A model generated the notes under the pieces. The model was given only the letters and a program-made list of their open reading frames with translations. It was not told where the DNA came from and did not search any database. The position numbers and the translations under genes are program-made. A stretch of DNA of 64,000 nt, taken from Primula veris (Eukaryota; Streptophyta; Magnoliopsida; Ericales; Primulaceae). Positions 12,052 through 22,430 of this stretch are shown here, in pieces. Positions within the stretch are counted from its first letter, which is position 1. Every line of letters begins with the position of its first letter. The DNA lies in assembly GCA_963682055.1 (NCBI GenBank), contig OY821744.1, forward strand, positions 2,485,001 through 2,549,000, given 5' to 3'.

Positions 12052-12955
12052 TACAAGTGGTTTTCAAGGATCGGGTTTGAGGAACAAAACATTAAAAGGG
12101 TTGGTTGTAACAAATCCGTCGTGTGATGATGATTTAATTTCTCTTGTGGACTTGTTTCCTTGCCTAGAAAAACTCACAATTTTCTGCTTAGGCGATTCTA
12201 GTTGCCCATTGGATAGTGGAATAGAGGTGTTGGCATCAAATCTTAAGGGACTATTGGAGATAACTCTAGTATCCTGCGGAGGAATAACTGATCAATCCCT
12301 TAATTTCCTCTCCTCTAATTGTTCTAACCTGACTAAGATTTTCATTATAAAATGCACCGGTTTGACTGAACTTGGCATTGGGTATATCATGCGTAACTGT
12401 TCTAAGTTGACCACTTTGTCGGTAAGTTGTTTGAACTCATCTCTTTCAAATGGTGAGCAATCATTCAACTTAGAACATTCATTCCCTTATGCAAAAAATC
12501 TTGAAGATATTCGTATATATGGCATGGATGTTTCTGACGCCCTTCTTCATTCGCTTGCAAATTCATGTCACCGGCTTAAAAATGTAAAATTTACGCCACA
12601 CCAAACTTTCACTTTCAGTGGTCTTAAGACGCTCTTGACGGCGCGTTCGTCGTTAGAATACTTTAAACCAGGAGCTCCTTGGCTCACTGACGAAAACATT
12701 GTTGATATCTCTTCGCACTTAAAGTCCCTTACACACATAAATCGGGAAGATAGTACCGAGTTAAGCAGCGCCAATTTCTATTTACTCACGAAAAGATGTC
12801 CCCACCTCAAAGAAATCGTCATGGATGGTACAAGTGTGGGAAGGAATGAAGATCCCAATCTACAGTCATATCAGAATTTTACAGTCAATTCCATTACTAC
12901 AAAAAAATGTCAGCTTACCATCAGAACGTCTGTTGCTAAACTGATGGTAATTTGA
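11987..12955 (+). CDS. Chimeric ORF: AHL start, LRR segment, transposon-end tail
   Basis: An uninterrupted frame of 322 codons starts at ATG 11,987. It opens with MWGIRLLTCEIVGQGFTPHI, shared with the AHL fragment of unit 2. It switches at 12,052 to a leucine-rich repeat series (CLEKLTIFCLGD, LLEITLVSCGGITDQSL, NLTKIFIIKCTGLTELGI, RLKNVKFTP, HLKEIVMDG) typical of F-box/LRR proteins. It ends with about 20 residues read from a CACTA-like end. The F-box itself is absent. There is no sign of introns. The LRR part has no stops over 280 codons, so it is either young or selected. Whether it is transcribed cannot be told. It may simply be a recent gene-fragment capture. Confidence 0.45.
   Translation: MWGIRLLTCEIVGQGFTPHIISTSGFQGSGLRNKTLKGLVVTNPSCDDDLISLVDLFPCLEKLTIFCLGDSSCPLDSGIEVLASNLKGLLEITLVSCGGITDQSLNFLSSNCSNLTKIFIIKCTGLTELGIGYIMRNCSKLTTLSVSCLNSSLSNGEQSFNLEHSFPYAKNLEDIRIYGMDVSDALLHSLANSCHRLKNVKFTPHQTFTFSGLKTLLTARSSLEYFKPGAPWLTDENIVDISSHLKSLTHINREDSTELSSANFYLLTKRCPHLKEIVMDGTSVGRNEDPNLQSYQNFTVNSITTKKCQLTIRTSVAKLMVI
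12052..12891 (+). pseudogene. Captured F-box/LRR gene segment
   Basis: About 280 codons of LRR sequence have repeats of roughly 25-27 residues, each with a pattern like LxxLxLxxCxxITDxxL. This matches the cysteine-containing LRRs of plant F-box/LRR proteins, which select substrates for SCF ubiquitin ligases. No F-box precedes it and its left and right edges are abrupt joins to repeat sequence. It is a gene piece moved here, in frame with upstream sequence by chance or selection. Confidence 0.6.
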
Positions 12956-13052
12956 GTGTCGCTAAATTTAGCAACAGTAGCGACAATTTTGTTGCTAAAT
13001 TGTTGCTAAATTTAGCGACACTCACTTTACCATCAGTTTTCAAAAAGTAAAG
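12892..13052. mobile_element. CACTA-like terminal sequence with inverted subterminal motifs
   Basis: The stretch begins TTACTACAAAAAAATGTCAG, one base off the CACTACAA start of plant CACTA ends. It then carries repeated GTTGCTAAA, TTTAGCGACACTCA and GAGTGTCGCTAAA in both orientations. The same motifs occur in the inserted elements at 2,190-2,330 and 7,640-7,770. It borders the captured LRR segment on one side and LINE on the other. Confidence 0.5.
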
Positions 13053-14990
13053 TTTATCCATGACTATGAGGATATTTCTGGTCAACTTTTAAATGCATCT
13101 AAGAGTATTTTCCTCACTCGCCATAAGAAGCAGCTGCTACTGGTTTTGGAGAGGGTACTTTTCCCACACCTTATTTGTATTATAAAAAGTTATCCAGTAC
13201 TATGAATGATGAGTTAATTCAGAAAGTGGCAAAAAAAGCGGCCAGTTGGAAAGGGCGTCTTCTCTCTGGTGGTGGAAAACTTACTCTCTTGAAATATGTT
13301 CTCAGCAGTATACCTATATACTTACTTTTTGTTCTTGATCCTCCAAAAGCAGTGTTAAATAAATTAGAGACTATATTTGCTAATTTCTTTTTGGGTCATA
13401 GGAGTGAGAAGTTTACATGAAGTACTTAAAGCTATGCAAGCAAAGCTGAGTTGGAGATTACTTACTTCTAATTCTATGTGGACTGAATACATGTACTATA
13501 GAATTTCTCTAATTCTGATAATTGGGCTGAGCCAAGGGTTCTTCCCAAGCATTCTGCAAGTTGGAAGTGCTTGTAAGAGAAGGAAATATAAAGTTTTGGT
13601 TTGAAAACTGGGAAGGAAGTGGCATTCTGAGCTTGGAACATTCTCTGGTAAACAGCAATTTATTGCTTAACCAGGTTTATGATAATAAAAAATGGAATAA
13701 AGAGCTTCTAATGTTAGATGGTGATAACGATTTTCTTTTGAAGTTTAGAGAATGTAATGTTAATCTCAGGAAGGGTGTAGATAGAAGGTATTGACCTGGA
13801 TCTTCTGATGGAAATCTAAGTGCAAAAATACCTTTTGTGAAATATAGAAGAAAAGAGCTCAAATGGGATATGGCCAGGTTTGTCTGGAATCCAATTTTAA
13901 CTCCAAAAATTTCCATTTTCTGCTGGAAATTATGGAAAAAATGTATTAATCTGGATGGGGACATAAAGAGGATGGGAATATCTCTAGCTTCAAAATGTTG
14001 CTGTTGTGAGAAGCCTCAAAAAGATTTTTGTAATCATCTGTTCTGGTCGGGTGACATTGCTAAAAAAGTTTGGCAGCATCTTTGGAATAAATTGTCATGG
14101 TGATCTGGGATGGAGAGAGTTTGTAAGACTTTGGTATATAAAAATGAGTGGGAAATCGCAGTTAAACTATATTGCTGTTTTGGTCCCTTTTCTTATACTA
14201 TGGGGAATTTAGATGGCTAAAATCGACCAAAAGCATAATGAGAAAGATAAAAGGAAGATGCTATTATCTTGAAGGTTAAGAAATGGATTCTAGACCTGAA
14301 TGGTAATGTTAGGCCAGCTGTAGCTCTGAAACCCTTTCATAAATTGGTGCTAGATTCTTTAACTATTACAGTCCAGCCATGTAAGGTGAAAATTCCTATT
14401 CCGGTTAAATGGATTGTTCCACCATCGGGAAAACTAAAATTAAATACTGATGGTGTATTCATGAAAGAGACCAGGTCTGCTGGTGGAGGAGGAGTGTGTA
14501 ACGGGGACGGATTTTATTTGCTTTTAGCATTTCTTTTATGGGGGAGAGTCCTCTTGAAGCTGAAGTAAAAGCACTTCTAACTGGTTTGAAATACTGCTTG
14601 AAAATGTTTTGATTGAAACAGATTGTAAAATTTTGGTGGACTGGTATGGGGGTAAGGCTAAAACTCATCTCTTTCCTTAATATTTAGGAAGACATTATAG
14701 TGCTTTTTGAAAATGTTGAGTTTTAGAAGAAAGAGGTGTGTGTCGAATATCTGAAAGCTATCGGGGTGAAAGGGAATTACCAAAGGACATATATTGGTGG
14801 GATAGTCAGTTTTAGAAGAAAATAAAGACCTTGGAGATGTGAGTTTTGAAAACTGTTATGTAATTTTTTAGCGTTTGGATGATGTAACTTTTGAGTAGGT
14901 AAGCAGCAACAACTTATAAGTTGCTGCTTTAATAATTAAAAAAAAATGGGGTACTGTCCCTTTAATAATTAAAAAAAAAACTTTTTTTCC
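13053..14990 (+). pseudogene. LINE C-terminal half remnant (RT end, zf-RVT, RNase H)
   Basis: The LINE resumes with ISGQLLNASKSIF and then ASWKGRLLSGGGKLTLLKYV, the conserved plant LINE thumb region. It continues with LHEVLKAMQAKLSWRLL, the zinc-binding block (PKISIFCWKLWKKC, CCCCEKPQKDFCNHLFW) at about 13,870-14,095, and RNase H (KLKLNTDGVF ... EAEVKALLTGLKYC) at about 14,430-14,600. Frames are broken repeatedly. About 450 bp of reverse transcriptase expected between this and the 9,290-10,778 half is missing. The 3' end has A-rich runs near 14,935-14,985. Confidence 0.83.
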
Positions 14991-15504
14991 CTATACTAAT
15001 TAATAAAAAGAAACTAAATGAATGACCTCAAATGATCTCGCGGCCCTATATATACATGTAGAGGTATATGTCTCAACCCCTTTTTTGGAGGCTTGTTCGC
15101 TTAAAAAAACAAAAACAAAAACTCGCGGCCCTATAGTATATAATTATAAGTTTATTAATTAAAATACGACCGCTTAAACTATTGTTAGTTCGTCCTCTGC
15201 TTATAATATACCTTCCTCGTAATTAAGTCGTAACCTAGAAACGAGTCGATGCCCCATCTTTAAAATAATAATGGTGTTATGGGGAAGGGATCCTCAATCG
15301 TGCTGTTATGCACCGTTGAGCTAACAGTGTTTGTAAAGAAATTGTAATAACGTCCATAAAGACATATAATTCTTAGTGTTTATCTTTTAAAAACCCACAA
15401 ACAAAGCTTTAAATCTTTTGAAAATTTACTCTTTTTTTTCACCAGCATCCATTGGATAATACCATCCCATCGACACTAGAATACCGTCTTTTATCATTAA
15501 AATA
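14991..15504. repeat. Spacer ending unit 2
   Basis: This matches 4,876-5,434, including one 150-bp subrepeat at about 15,170-15,290. I see no gene here. Confidence 0.6.
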
Positions 15505-16249
15505 AATGCATAAATACATGCAAATTTTGTAAGGTCCTTATTGCATATTTCTTACAACCACAGCAAGATCAACAATACATCAAGCACTGCCTATAAGGAT
15601 CTTTACCCGGTGTTATGATGGCGATTTACTAGGTAACTAGGTTATCGCAAATCATGCAATGCGTACGTAAGAATTATAAACAATAATAAAGCATCGGGGT
15701 CTGATTGAGTATAAACAATACTATAAACTAAAACCATGAAAAATTATGTGTTCGATCTTACACATACCTTCTGGTAAATCACTTATTCGTTTTCGATAAA
15801 AAGCCATCAAGAACAAATTTGTTTCATCATTTTCTCCTTCTTCTTCGGCCACTTCTTCCATTATTGTTGTATTTATGCACTCTATATAGTAATCTCTTCT
15901 ATTTTTCACCACTTTTCCTTTATCTACTATGTTTGGCTGTTTTCGATATGTTTTGTAGATCTATAATACATCTAAATATATAGGCACATTTGAAACCACT
16001 AGATCTGTGGTACTTAATCATATTAAATGCAATTAATGATAAAGATTGATCCACAATGTATGTAATCTTATTAAGTCAACACAATCTTTTTAGTAAAAAT
16101 ACTAATTAATGAATGGCCTCCATTGATCTCGTGGCCCTGTAGTATATAAGTTTATTAATTAATTTGATACTCAAATACGACCGCTTAAACTATTGTTAGT
16201 CCGTCCTTAATTTTATACTAATATACCTTCTTTGTATTTAAGTCATAAC
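15505..16249. repeat. Repeat unit 3, left part
   Basis: This is collinear with the start of units 1 and 2 and is then cut by the copia element at 16,250 within the 150-bp subrepeat (AAGTCATAAC). The unit resumes at 21,233 with CTTTACAATAGTAATGG. Confidence 0.75.
15768..15912 (-). pseudogene. F-box 5' exon fragment, copy 3
   Basis: This copy is open from ATG 15,912 to the splice donor at 15,767 and nearly identical in protein to the 265-409 copy (NDETNLFLM in place of NDETDFFLM). It ends in RISDLPE before GTATGTG. As in copy 1, no continuation exon is visible downstream on the minus strand, where LINE sequence lies instead. Confidence 0.45.
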
Positions 16250-16500
16250 TGTTAAGTTTCATGTTTATATCATCTGTTACGTTTGTAAACCTATGCATTG
16301 ATTCGTTAATATTTAGAAACTAGTGGACTGTTTAGTAAAACGTTGGTTAAAGAGCTGCGCTGGCAATACTTTAGAGGTCATTATATAATACATTGTTACA
16401 TAACTGTAATTAACTACTGAGAATGATAAATATACAGTTTACTTTTCTCTCTATTTTTCTTACTTTCACCTTAACAATGGTGACGATAATTAAGATTATT
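16250..16500 (+). repeat. 5' LTR of the copia element
   Basis: The LTR begins with TG at 16,250 and must end before the primer binding site at 16,502. The exact right edge is uncertain (about 16,480-16,500) because no second full LTR is available for comparison. Confidence 0.7.
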
Positions 16501-16501
16501 A

Positions 16502-16513
16502 TGGTATCAGAGC
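16502..16513 (+). promoter_or_regulatory. Primer binding site, initiator tRNA-Met
   Basis: TGGTATCAGAGC is the standard plant copia primer binding site, complementary to the 3' end of initiator methionine tRNA. It lies just inside the 5' LTR. Confidence 0.85.
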
Positions 16514-16885
16514 TTTGATGCTCGTCTCCACTGCGTTAATTTGGGGTTTTTTCTCGCTGTTCATTCTCAAACCTGTGATATAGGTTATTTCTTGTTTTAC
16601 TTTAATCTCGATCTTAATTGGAAAATTAGGGTTCTTTTCATTATATTTGGGTATTTCTAGTTCTTTTTCGAGTTCTATTTGCGATATATTTGGAATTCGA
16701 TTGGTGTATTATCTGGAATTAACTGGTTTTAGCTGAAAATTTGGTATTTGGTATAGTTGAATTGGGAAAAGTGATATTCTTGGTCATTTCTTTGAAGGTA
16801 ATCGAATTAGGGTTCATATTTGACTAGTTTCTTGATTGTTTTCTCTAGTTTTAAGTTGTCTATTAAACACTTTCTTGAAGGAAAA

Positions 16886-18080
16886 ATGGCACAAATTGGG
16901 AACTATAATGTTAGTACAGATGTAAATAGTCCCTACTATGTTAACATTAGTGATATGGGTGGTAATAGCTTGGTTAATACACAATTGAATGGTGCTAGTT
17001 TTCACACATGGAAGAGGGCAATGGAGATTATAATTGGGGTAAAGCATAAAATGGTTTTATTGATGGTACTTTACCTTGTCCACGTGTTGATGTTGGTTTA
17101 CAGACAATTTGGAAAAAAGTGCAACCTAATTGTAGTGTCTTGGATTCTTAATTCAGGAGTGCCAGAAATAGCTCAATCTCTTATCTATATTGAAAATGCT
17201 GGAAAAATGTGGAAAATCTTAGAGGAAAGGTATGCTCAGGGTAATGAGCCAAGAGTTTTTGAATTGCAACAAGCAATTCATTCTATGCAACAAGGAAATA
17301 TGACTATTTCTACTTATTTCACTAAGCTAGAAAATTAGATCTTCAGAATTTAAGTCCACAAACAATATGTAGTTGTGGGATAGTAGCTGGATGTTCTTGC
17401 AATCTAATGGGAAAAGTGACAAAAAGGAAGCAAGATTATTTTAGAATGATTTTTTTGATGGGGCTTCATGAGTCTTTTTCTGGTACTAGAAGACAAATAT
17501 TTCTAATGAAACAAATACCACCTGTTAATGAAGTCTATCAGCTCTTGGTTACTGAGGAAAAACAAATATCAGTGGGTGCTCATGTTAGGGGAAATAGTGA
17601 TCAGATGGCAATGGCAACAGTTCACTATAATTTCCAGGGTAGACAGAATAGGAGTACAGTGAAATGTTCTCATTGCAATGGCATTGGACACATGAAGGAT
17701 AATTGCTACAAATTACATGGTTTTCCCCCTTTTTGGAATAAGGGAAAAGGCCCTAACTATCCTAGCAAAGGAAGAGGGCAATCTAGTACTGGTCACAATA
17801 ACTATGCTCATCAAGTTACTGGATTTAATGGTGGTATGAAAGGAATTGGTGAAAAGATGAACTCACCAAATATGAATATGGTGCTATCTCAAGCTCAAAT
17901 AACTCAACTTTGTCAACAGTTGCAAACACAAATGGGGACTAATTTTCTAAGCCAAAAAATAACTGCTTCACCAATGTGCACAAATGAGACCACTGGGAAT
18001 TCAAACCTGGTGTTTACAAATGTGACAGGTACAAGTCAATTACTTGCAAATATAGCTTGTGGGTATGTAGTAAACTCATA
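16886..18080 (+). pseudogene. Copia gag region (broken)
   Basis: The start is ATG 16,886. The gag N-terminal region (YYVNISDMGGNSLV, FHTWKRAMEI) matches the copia-type UBN2/retrotran_gag families. Two compensating shifts garble about 30 residues near 17,050-17,130, and a TAG stop lies at 17,336. After a gap the frame continues with FLMGLHESFSGTRRQI and a zinc knuckle CSHCNGIGHMKDNC (C-x2-C-x4-H-x4-C) at about 17,664-17,705. Gag would package the element RNA. A TAA stop ends this part at 18,081. Confidence 0.85.
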
Positions 18081-21000
18081 AAATTATAATATTGTTCCTT
18101 GGCTAGTAGACACAGGGGCAAGTGAACATATGTGTGGATCTCTTTCTTGGTTAACAAAAGATATTATTAATATGAATTCTCTAGTGTATCTACCAACTGT
18201 ACAAACTGCTACAGTAACACATAAAGGAACAGTGACTTTGAAGTCAGGACTATGTTTGAAAAATGTGTTATGTGTTCCTACTTTTGGTTTTAACTTAATC
18301 TCGGCAAATAGGCTGGGTAAAGATCAAAATTGTTGTTTGCATTTCATGCCTGATATGTGTACTATTCAGGACATGAAAATTTTGAAGATGATTGGTCTTG
18401 CTAAGGAAAAAGATGGCTTATATTTCTTGGAAGATGGAAGTATGAAGAATGGTGTATATACAAGTTCAATAAGTGCTCAAATGTGTAGTCCTGGGTCTCT
18501 TTGGCATTACAGACTGGGGCATGTTTCTTCTAGTGTTTTTGAAAAGATGCATCATCATATTAGTAAGAATAATGGAGCAAAACTGATTGTTGATTCACCT
18601 TGTGATGTATGTTTTAAATCAAGGCAACACATGTCTCCTTTTCCTCTTAGTAGTATAAAGAGTAGAACACCTTTTGAGATAATACATTGTGATGTATGGG
18701 GAGCATATTTTGTACCCTCTCATGGTGGATATGTGTTTTTCCTCACTATTGTTGATGATTTCACTACGGTAACTTGGGTATATTTGATGAAATGTAAGTC
18801 TGAAACAGCTATATTGATACCTTTTTTTTCAGAAAATGGCACTCACACAGTATGGTAAAATTATAAAGACTATCAGAACTGATCAAGTTACTGAGTTCTA
18901 TCTTAAATATTTCTTTTACAACACTGGTATTTTTCATCAAACTACGTGTGTAGAAACACCACATCAGAATGGAGTGGTGGAAAGAAAACATCAACACCTC
19001 TTCAATGTTGCTAGAGCATTGAGGTTTCATGCTAATCTCCCTTTGTTTTTCTGGGGATATTGTGTCCAAGCAGCAGCTTATATAATAAACAGGTTGCCTA
19101 GTCCTCTTCTTGATAATAAATCTTCTTTTGAAATATTGTTCTCTAAGGCTCCTTCTCTTGAGCATATGAATTTGTTTGGGTGTTTAGCTTATGCTGTGAC
19201 TATTAATAGAGATAGAAAAAAAATTGATAGTAAATCAAGAAAGTGTGTATTCATTGGGTTCCCTTTTGGAATGAAGGGGTATAGGTTGTACAATATTGAG
19301 TCCAAAGAAGCTTTTGTATCTAGGGATGTTGTGTTCTTTGAGATGAATTTTCCATATTATACGGAAAAAGAGCCAGAACAAGCAAATAATTTTGTAACTC
19401 TTTTTACACCATTCTCAGGATCTTTTGAGAATCAAGTGCAACCTCTTGTTACCACAAATCTTGATGTTTCTTCCACTACACTAAATACATCTACATCTAC
19501 CCATCTGAATCCACCTCCCATAAGACAAAAATCCACTCGAAATAAAAGTTTGCCATCTCATTTGCAGAATTACAAATGTTATTCTGCAATGTTTCCTTCA
19601 CATATTTAAAATTATTTTACATATGAGAAGGTCTCCTCTACACACAAAATGTTTTGTTTAGCCATATCATGTCTCAAAGAACCAACTAGTTACACTCAAG
19701 CTTCTAAAGATCCTAAATGGGTAGAAGCTATGAAGACTGAAGTTAAAGCACTAGAAAGTAATCATACATGGGATTTAGTGGAGCTGCCTAGTGGAAAAAG
19801 ACCCATTGGCTGTAAATGGGTATATAAAATAAAATATAATTCAGATGGTAGTATTGAGAGATAGAAAGCCAGGTTAGTAGCAAAGGGCTACACACAACAA
19901 GAAGGGATTGACTATGAAGTAACTTTTAGTCCAGTTGCAAAGATAACTTCTATAAGAGTTTTGTTAACCATTGCAGCTGCAAAGAGATGGTTTATTGAAC
20001 AACTTGATGTGAACAATGCGTTTCTGCATGGAGACTTAGAAGAGGAAGTCTATATGAGCCCAACATCTGGTTTTGTTCAGTAAAATTCATCTATAGTTTG
20101 TAAGCTAAGAAAGTCTTTATATGGGCTTAAACAGGCTAGTAGACAGTGGTTTAATAAGTTAACAACTGCTTTGTTGGATTATGCTTTTAAGAAAGTACAT
20201 TCTGATTCCTTTTTATTTGTGCTACAAGAAGGACAGTCTTATTTAGCACTATTTGTTTATGTAGATGATATAGTGCTGGCTGGAAATAATAAAATTGTGA
20301 TAGAAAATGTGAAAGTTTTTTTGGACAAGACTTTTAAGATAAAAGATCTTGGTACTCTTAAATTCTTCCTTGGACTGGAAATTGCTAGGTCTCATAAAGG
20401 TATTTCTTTGTACCAAAGAAAATACACTTTAGAGTTGTTGGATGATATCAAAATGGAAAAAATGTGTTCCTGTCAGTTTTCCAATGGAGCAGAATTTAAA
20501 ACTCTCAACAAATGCACCTAAAGTGATGAGTGATCCTAGTTTGTACAGAAGATTGATATGCAAGCTCCTCTATTTGACTATAACTAGACCTGATGTGAGT
20601 TTTGCTGTAAACACTCTAAGTTAGTTTTTATCAAAACCATGTCAGTCACACTATGATGCAGCTATAAGAGTGTTGCACTATTTGAAAGGGACACCAGCTC
20701 AGGGTTTATTTTTCCCTGCTAACTCTACCTTGAAGCTAGCTGGTTTTGTGGATTCTGATTGGGCATCATGTGTTGATAGCCGACGCTCAGTAACTGGTTT
20801 TTGTATGTTTGTTGGAGATGCTCTAGTTTCTTGGAAAAGCAAGAAACAGTCAGTAGTGTCTAGGAGCTCAGCAGAGGCTGAGTCTAGAGCTTTGGCAATG
20901 GCCACATGCGAAGTTGTTTGGCTACTACAACTTTTAAGTGATTTGCAGGTGGAAAAACATCATGTATTGTTATATACAGATAGCAAATTAGCCATTGCTT

Positions 21001-21212
21001 TAGCAGAGAATCATGTTCACCATGAGAGGACAAAACATATAGAGCTGGATTGTCACTATATTATGGATCAAATTCAAGCTAAAGTGGTTCATTTGATTCA
21101 TGTTTACTCCTATCACCAGATAGCAGATGTATTGACCAAGCCTCTTGAAAATAAGTTGTTTCAGGCTTTAATTTGCAAGATGGGAATACTTAATTTGTAT
21201 TCTCCATCTTAA
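18081..21212 (+). pseudogene. Copia pol region: protease, integrase, RT, RNase H (broken)
   Basis: The protease signature PWLVDTGASEHMCG is at about 18,098. The pre-integrase block LWHYRLGH is at about 18,500. The integrase core follows, with HCDVWGAY, then RTDQVTEF where RTDNGTEF is usual, and ETPHQNGVVERKH. Reverse transcriptase follows with [34 protein letters not shown] and the catalytic YVDDIVLAGNN at about 20,257. RNase H has DSDWASCVDSRRSVTG, SRSSAEAES and the ADVLTKPL end. In-frame stops at about 18,857, 19,607, 19,862, 20,080 and 20,622 rule out activity. Confidence 0.9.
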
Positions 21213-21219
21213 GAGGACC

Positions 21220-21232
21220 TGTTAAGTTTCAT
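21220..21232 (+). repeat. 3' LTR remnant (13 bp)
   Basis: TGTTAAGTTTCAT follows the polypurine-like AAGAGGACC and then changes to repeat-unit sequence (CTTTACAATAGTAATGG). The trinucleotide CAT is shared by the LTR and the flank (CCCCATCTTTACAA in sister units), so the loss looks like a microhomology deletion. Confidence 0.7.
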
Positions 21233-22430
21233 CTTTACAATAGTAATGGTGTTATGATGGCGATTTAGTAGATAAGTAGGTTATCTCAAATCATGCAATA
21301 CGTAAGAATTATCGACGACAAAACCGCAAAACATAGACTATATATTTTTTAAATTTTTTTAATGGCATATAAGTTCCAAAATGAAGTCTCCGGCCGAGTA
21401 AACATTTGGCATGGAGAAATCTTATCTTGGGTGCATGGTAATATAAATTAATTGCAAAATGGATGGAAAAGTTGTCAAACAGATATTAACTTAGCAAATG
21501 ATTTCAAATTCTATTGGGAGGGATGCGAATGATCCTCAAACATATTAGTTGCAAAGACGAGAATGAGCAAGCAAAATCATATTTATATACCATGCTAATA
21601 TTTAATTTTAATTTTCTTATCAATTATCTATAGATCCAATTAATTTAGCCTCTAATGAAAAACATCCACTGTTAGTGCAAATATAAAGTCGGTACTTTTT
21701 TGCTATAAAAAAAAACTGTACTTTTGAGAATTTTTTTGTGTTTATGTCCTAGAGCATATGTTTTAATATTATCACATTTAGCCATTTAGGATATGAGAAA
21801 TGATATTGCTATCTAAAAATATTATCTAAAAATCTTACCCGCTGACGTGTCGGATTAGGTGTCAATACCATGGGACATAAGACCTGATGCTGGTCTAATC
21901 AAGAAAACCAAGTCAAATGCAACAATAATATTCAAAATACACGATGAGCCTAAAACAACAATACGAGGAAAAGAAATCCGCATAGAAACGGGCCGGCTAA
22001 AAAATCTCAAAAGCAAGACAGATGAGATCGAAAATAGAACTTTTTTCTTCTTCTTCGATCTTATAATCGCTCCCCTTTTAACGCCAATAATACAGATACA
22101 AGGTTTTAGACATGTAACTACACAAGTTCCAAGAACAACATAAATGACACTATACAAACTAGAATAAATTCCATATTAAGAATTGCATAAAAAGCTATAT
22201 CAGAATCATCATAAAAGTGAAGTAGTAGTAGTGGAAAAAACAAATGATGGTATGAACCAAGTGGTTTAGTAAGCACAACGAGAGCCCGCCCAAAAATTAA
22301 TATATTTTTTGGTTGATTTGCTGATTTTTGTTTTATTTTTGCCTATTTAAAGAAAATATCAAAAAAAATAATATAAATTTTAATCGACTCAGGCTATCTG
22401 CATTCTCTCAATGCCGGCGCTGAGAACAAC
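21233..22430. repeat. Repeat unit 3, right part (older, diverged)
   Basis: This resembles 890-1,880 and then 2,411-2,495 of unit 1, with more differences than unit 2 shows. It lacks the inserted element (the empty site is at 22,204-22,215) and has its own 145-bp extra stretch at about 22,280-22,425. It then jumps to another subrepeat instead of continuing to AHL sequence. No intact gene is visible. Confidence 0.65.

Larger units (their letters stand above)
5435..15504. repeat. Repeat unit 2 (long form) of the left array
   Basis: This unit is collinear with unit 1 over 5,435-9,265 and again over 13,621-15,504. The 4.36 kb in between holds LINE endonuclease and reverse transcriptase sequence (9,290-10,778), an inserted block (10,779-13,052) and more LINE (from 13,053). 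Because the LINE domains run in proper order only in this unit, the long form is the older arrangement. Confidence 0.8.
16250..21232 (+). mobile_element. Decayed Ty1/copia LTR retrotransposon
   Basis: A full domain series is present in copia order: gag with a CCHC knuckle, protease, integrase, reverse transcriptase, RNase H. The 5' LTR starts TGTTAAGTTTCAT at 16,250, followed by a primer binding site at 16,502. The same 13 bases occur at 21,220 after AAGAGGACC, but the rest of the 3' LTR is missing and repeat-unit sequence follows at once. Several stops and frameshifts make it inactive. It sits inside repeat unit 3. Confidence 0.93.

Noticed and set aside
17101..20624. Many short plus-strand frames in the copia region as separate genes
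   Set aside because: They are successive pieces of one gag-pol region broken by stops and frameshifts, as the domain order shows.
21855..22157. Open frames on both strands at the same place
   Set aside because: They lie in diverged non-coding repeat sequence, and the homologous stretch in units 1 and 2 is not open.
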